Part shown: in pieces, positions 7,285-7,887 of the stretch
Layout of the letters: each line of letters opens with the position of its first letter
How positions within the stretch are numbered: position 1 is the stretch's first letter
Assembly: GCA_900765975.1 (NCBI GenBank)
Contig: CAAFTS010000109.1
Location: forward strand, 1-7,887
Direction: 5' to 3'
Source of the DNA: Lachnospiraceae bacterium
Lineage (GTDB): Bacteria > Bacillota > Clostridia > Lachnospirales > Lachnospiraceae
DNA: 7,887 bases
Notes under the pieces: generated by a model
The model's database searches: none
Told to the model about the DNA's origin: nothing
The model's input: the letters and a program-made list of their open reading frames with translations, nothing else
Translations under genes and position numbers: made by a program

Positions 7285-7319
7285 GAAAAAATATTGACAC
7301 AGACTTTAAGAAATCTGTG
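7285..7319 (-). terminator. Rho-independent terminator of bcp, enclosing its stop codon
   Basis: On the minus strand CACAGATTT, loop CTTA, then AAGTCTGTG forms a 9-bp stem with one G-U pair, followed by TCAATATTTTTT. The TAA stop of the peroxiredoxin gene (7308-7306) falls in the hairpin. The U-tract is displaced by a few bases, so efficiency may be moderate. Confidence 0.7.
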
Positions 7320-7761
7320 CCAGCATTTTTTCCGGATCTTCCGCCGCTTTTACTTTGTCGTTTGCCTGAATGATGATTCCTTCTTCATCAATCAAATAGG
7401 TGGTTCTCACCACGCCCATGGAAACTTTTCCGTAATTTTTCTTTTCTTTCCACACATCATACGCTTTGATAACTTCTAACTCCGTATCTGAAAGCAGAGT
7501 AAAAGTTAATCCCTGTTTTTCCTCAAACCGCTTATGGGATGCTACGCTGTCCTTGCTGATTCCCAGAACTACCGCACCCTTTTCTTCAAACTGCGGATAA
7601 CGCTCACTATATCCACATGCCTGCTTGGTACATCCCGGAGTATTATCTCTTGGATAAAAGTAAAGAATCACTTTCTTTCCTCTGTAATCTTTTAAACTAT
7701 GCATTTCACCATTCTGATCCGGCAATGTGAAATCCGGCGCTAAAATTCCTGTTTCTAACAT
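7306..7761 (-). CDS. bcp: Thioredoxin-dependent peroxiredoxin, Bcp/PrxQ type
   Basis: This is a cytoplasmic peroxidase that reduces hydrogen peroxide and organic hydroperoxides using thioredoxin. At 151 residues it is the usual Bcp length. It carries the N-terminal block GILAPDFTLPDQNG, the active-site motif FYPRDNTPGCTKQACGY with the peroxidatic cysteine C44, and C49 five residues later as the resolving cysteine, the classic PrxQ arrangement. R117 in GVVRTTYLID is the expected second active-site arginine. The ATG at 7761 has AAAGGAG 7 nt upstream. The gene appears monocistronic, with its own promoter and a hairpin terminator at its end. Downstream is the truncated trkA-like gene, with no functional link evident. 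It fits oxidative-stress defence in an anaerobe. Inverted bases around the ribosome binding site may affect translation. Confidence 0.95.
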   Translation of the reverse strand: MLETGILAPDFTLPDQNGEMHSLKDYRGKKVILYFYPRDNTPGCTKQACGYSERYPQFEEKGAVVLGISKDSVASHKRFEEKQGLTFTLLSDTELEVIKAYDVWKEKKNYGKVSMGVVRTTYLIDEEGIIIQANDKVKAAEDPEKMLAQIS

Positions 7762-7799
7762 CGAATCACTCCTTTCGATTCATTTCCTATTTGTCCTTT

Positions 7800-7829
7800 A
7801 TTATACCCGTATTGTATGCCTGTCTGCAA
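7800..7829 (-). promoter_or_regulatory. Promoter of bcp
   Basis: On the minus strand a perfect -10 TATAAT (7805-7800) is preceded by an 18-nt spacer and a partial -35 TTGCAG (7829-7824). Transcription would start near 7793, giving a short leader to the ATG at 7761. No convincing PerR-type palindrome is visible around it. Confidence 0.65.
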
Positions 7830-7887
7830 CTATTATCTTGCTGCTTTACGGTTTCTGTCTTGAGTTTCCGCAAAATGTAATTTCACA

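Noticed and set aside
7294..7479. 61-codon plus-strand frame over the end of bcp
   Set aside because: It is antisense to the peroxiredoxin gene and has no recognisable domain.
7833..7886. Possible tail of an upstream minus-strand gene (17 sense codons, then TAA TAG)
   Set aside because: The frame runs to the window edge and ends just before the bcp promoter, which fits a gene end. It is too short and unrecognisable to call.

Overview
The window looks like chromosomal DNA from a low-GC Gram-positive anaerobe, most likely Lachnospiraceae (a Blautia/Dorea/Mediterraneibacter-like gut clostridium). The reasons are the AT-rich sequence, strong AGGAGG-type ribosome binding sites, use of GTG and TTG starts, a YesM/YesN-type two-component pair next to a CUT1 sugar importer, and the protein style of the TrkA and Bcp fragments. 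This placement is from recognition only; no search was run. Every supportable gene is on the minus strand, so the window reads right to left.

Right part (7887 to 6694): a bcp-type thioredoxin-dependent peroxiredoxin has its own promoter (TATAAT) and a hairpin terminator that encloses its stop codon. It is followed by a 5'-truncated trkA-like gene (potassium-uptake regulatory RCK protein) that has lost about the first 60-70 residues, including the Rossmann glycine motif. The remnant ends at a second clear terminator.

Main part (6680 to 1): an apparent carbohydrate-uptake operon. A promoter with a good -10 and a weak -35 is followed by a symmetric TGAGCGCTCA palindrome in the leader. The genes in order are a lipoprotein solute-binding protein (GTG start), a hairpin with a U-tract (probably a partial terminator), two permeases overlapping by one base, a divergent Gfo/Idh/MocA oxidoreductase, a YesM-type sensor histidine kinase (best start TTG at 2252), and a YesN-type response regulator whose 3' end runs off the left edge. 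No ABC ATPase and no glycosidase are present. The importer therefore probably uses a shared MsmX-type ATPase encoded elsewhere, and the substrate cannot be named.

Working model (inference): the kinase senses an extracellular sugar or a liganded binding protein, phosphorylates the regulator, and the regulator activates the weak -35 promoter. A LacI-type repressor may act at the leader palindrome. The oxidoreductase would act on the imported sugar or a derivative. I see no mobile elements, tRNA or rRNA genes or CRISPR arrays, and no gene-free stretch longer than about 155 bases. I found no clear new multi-gene system; the most notable points are the truncated trkA, the layered control signals at the operon promoter, and the non-canonical oxidoreductase.
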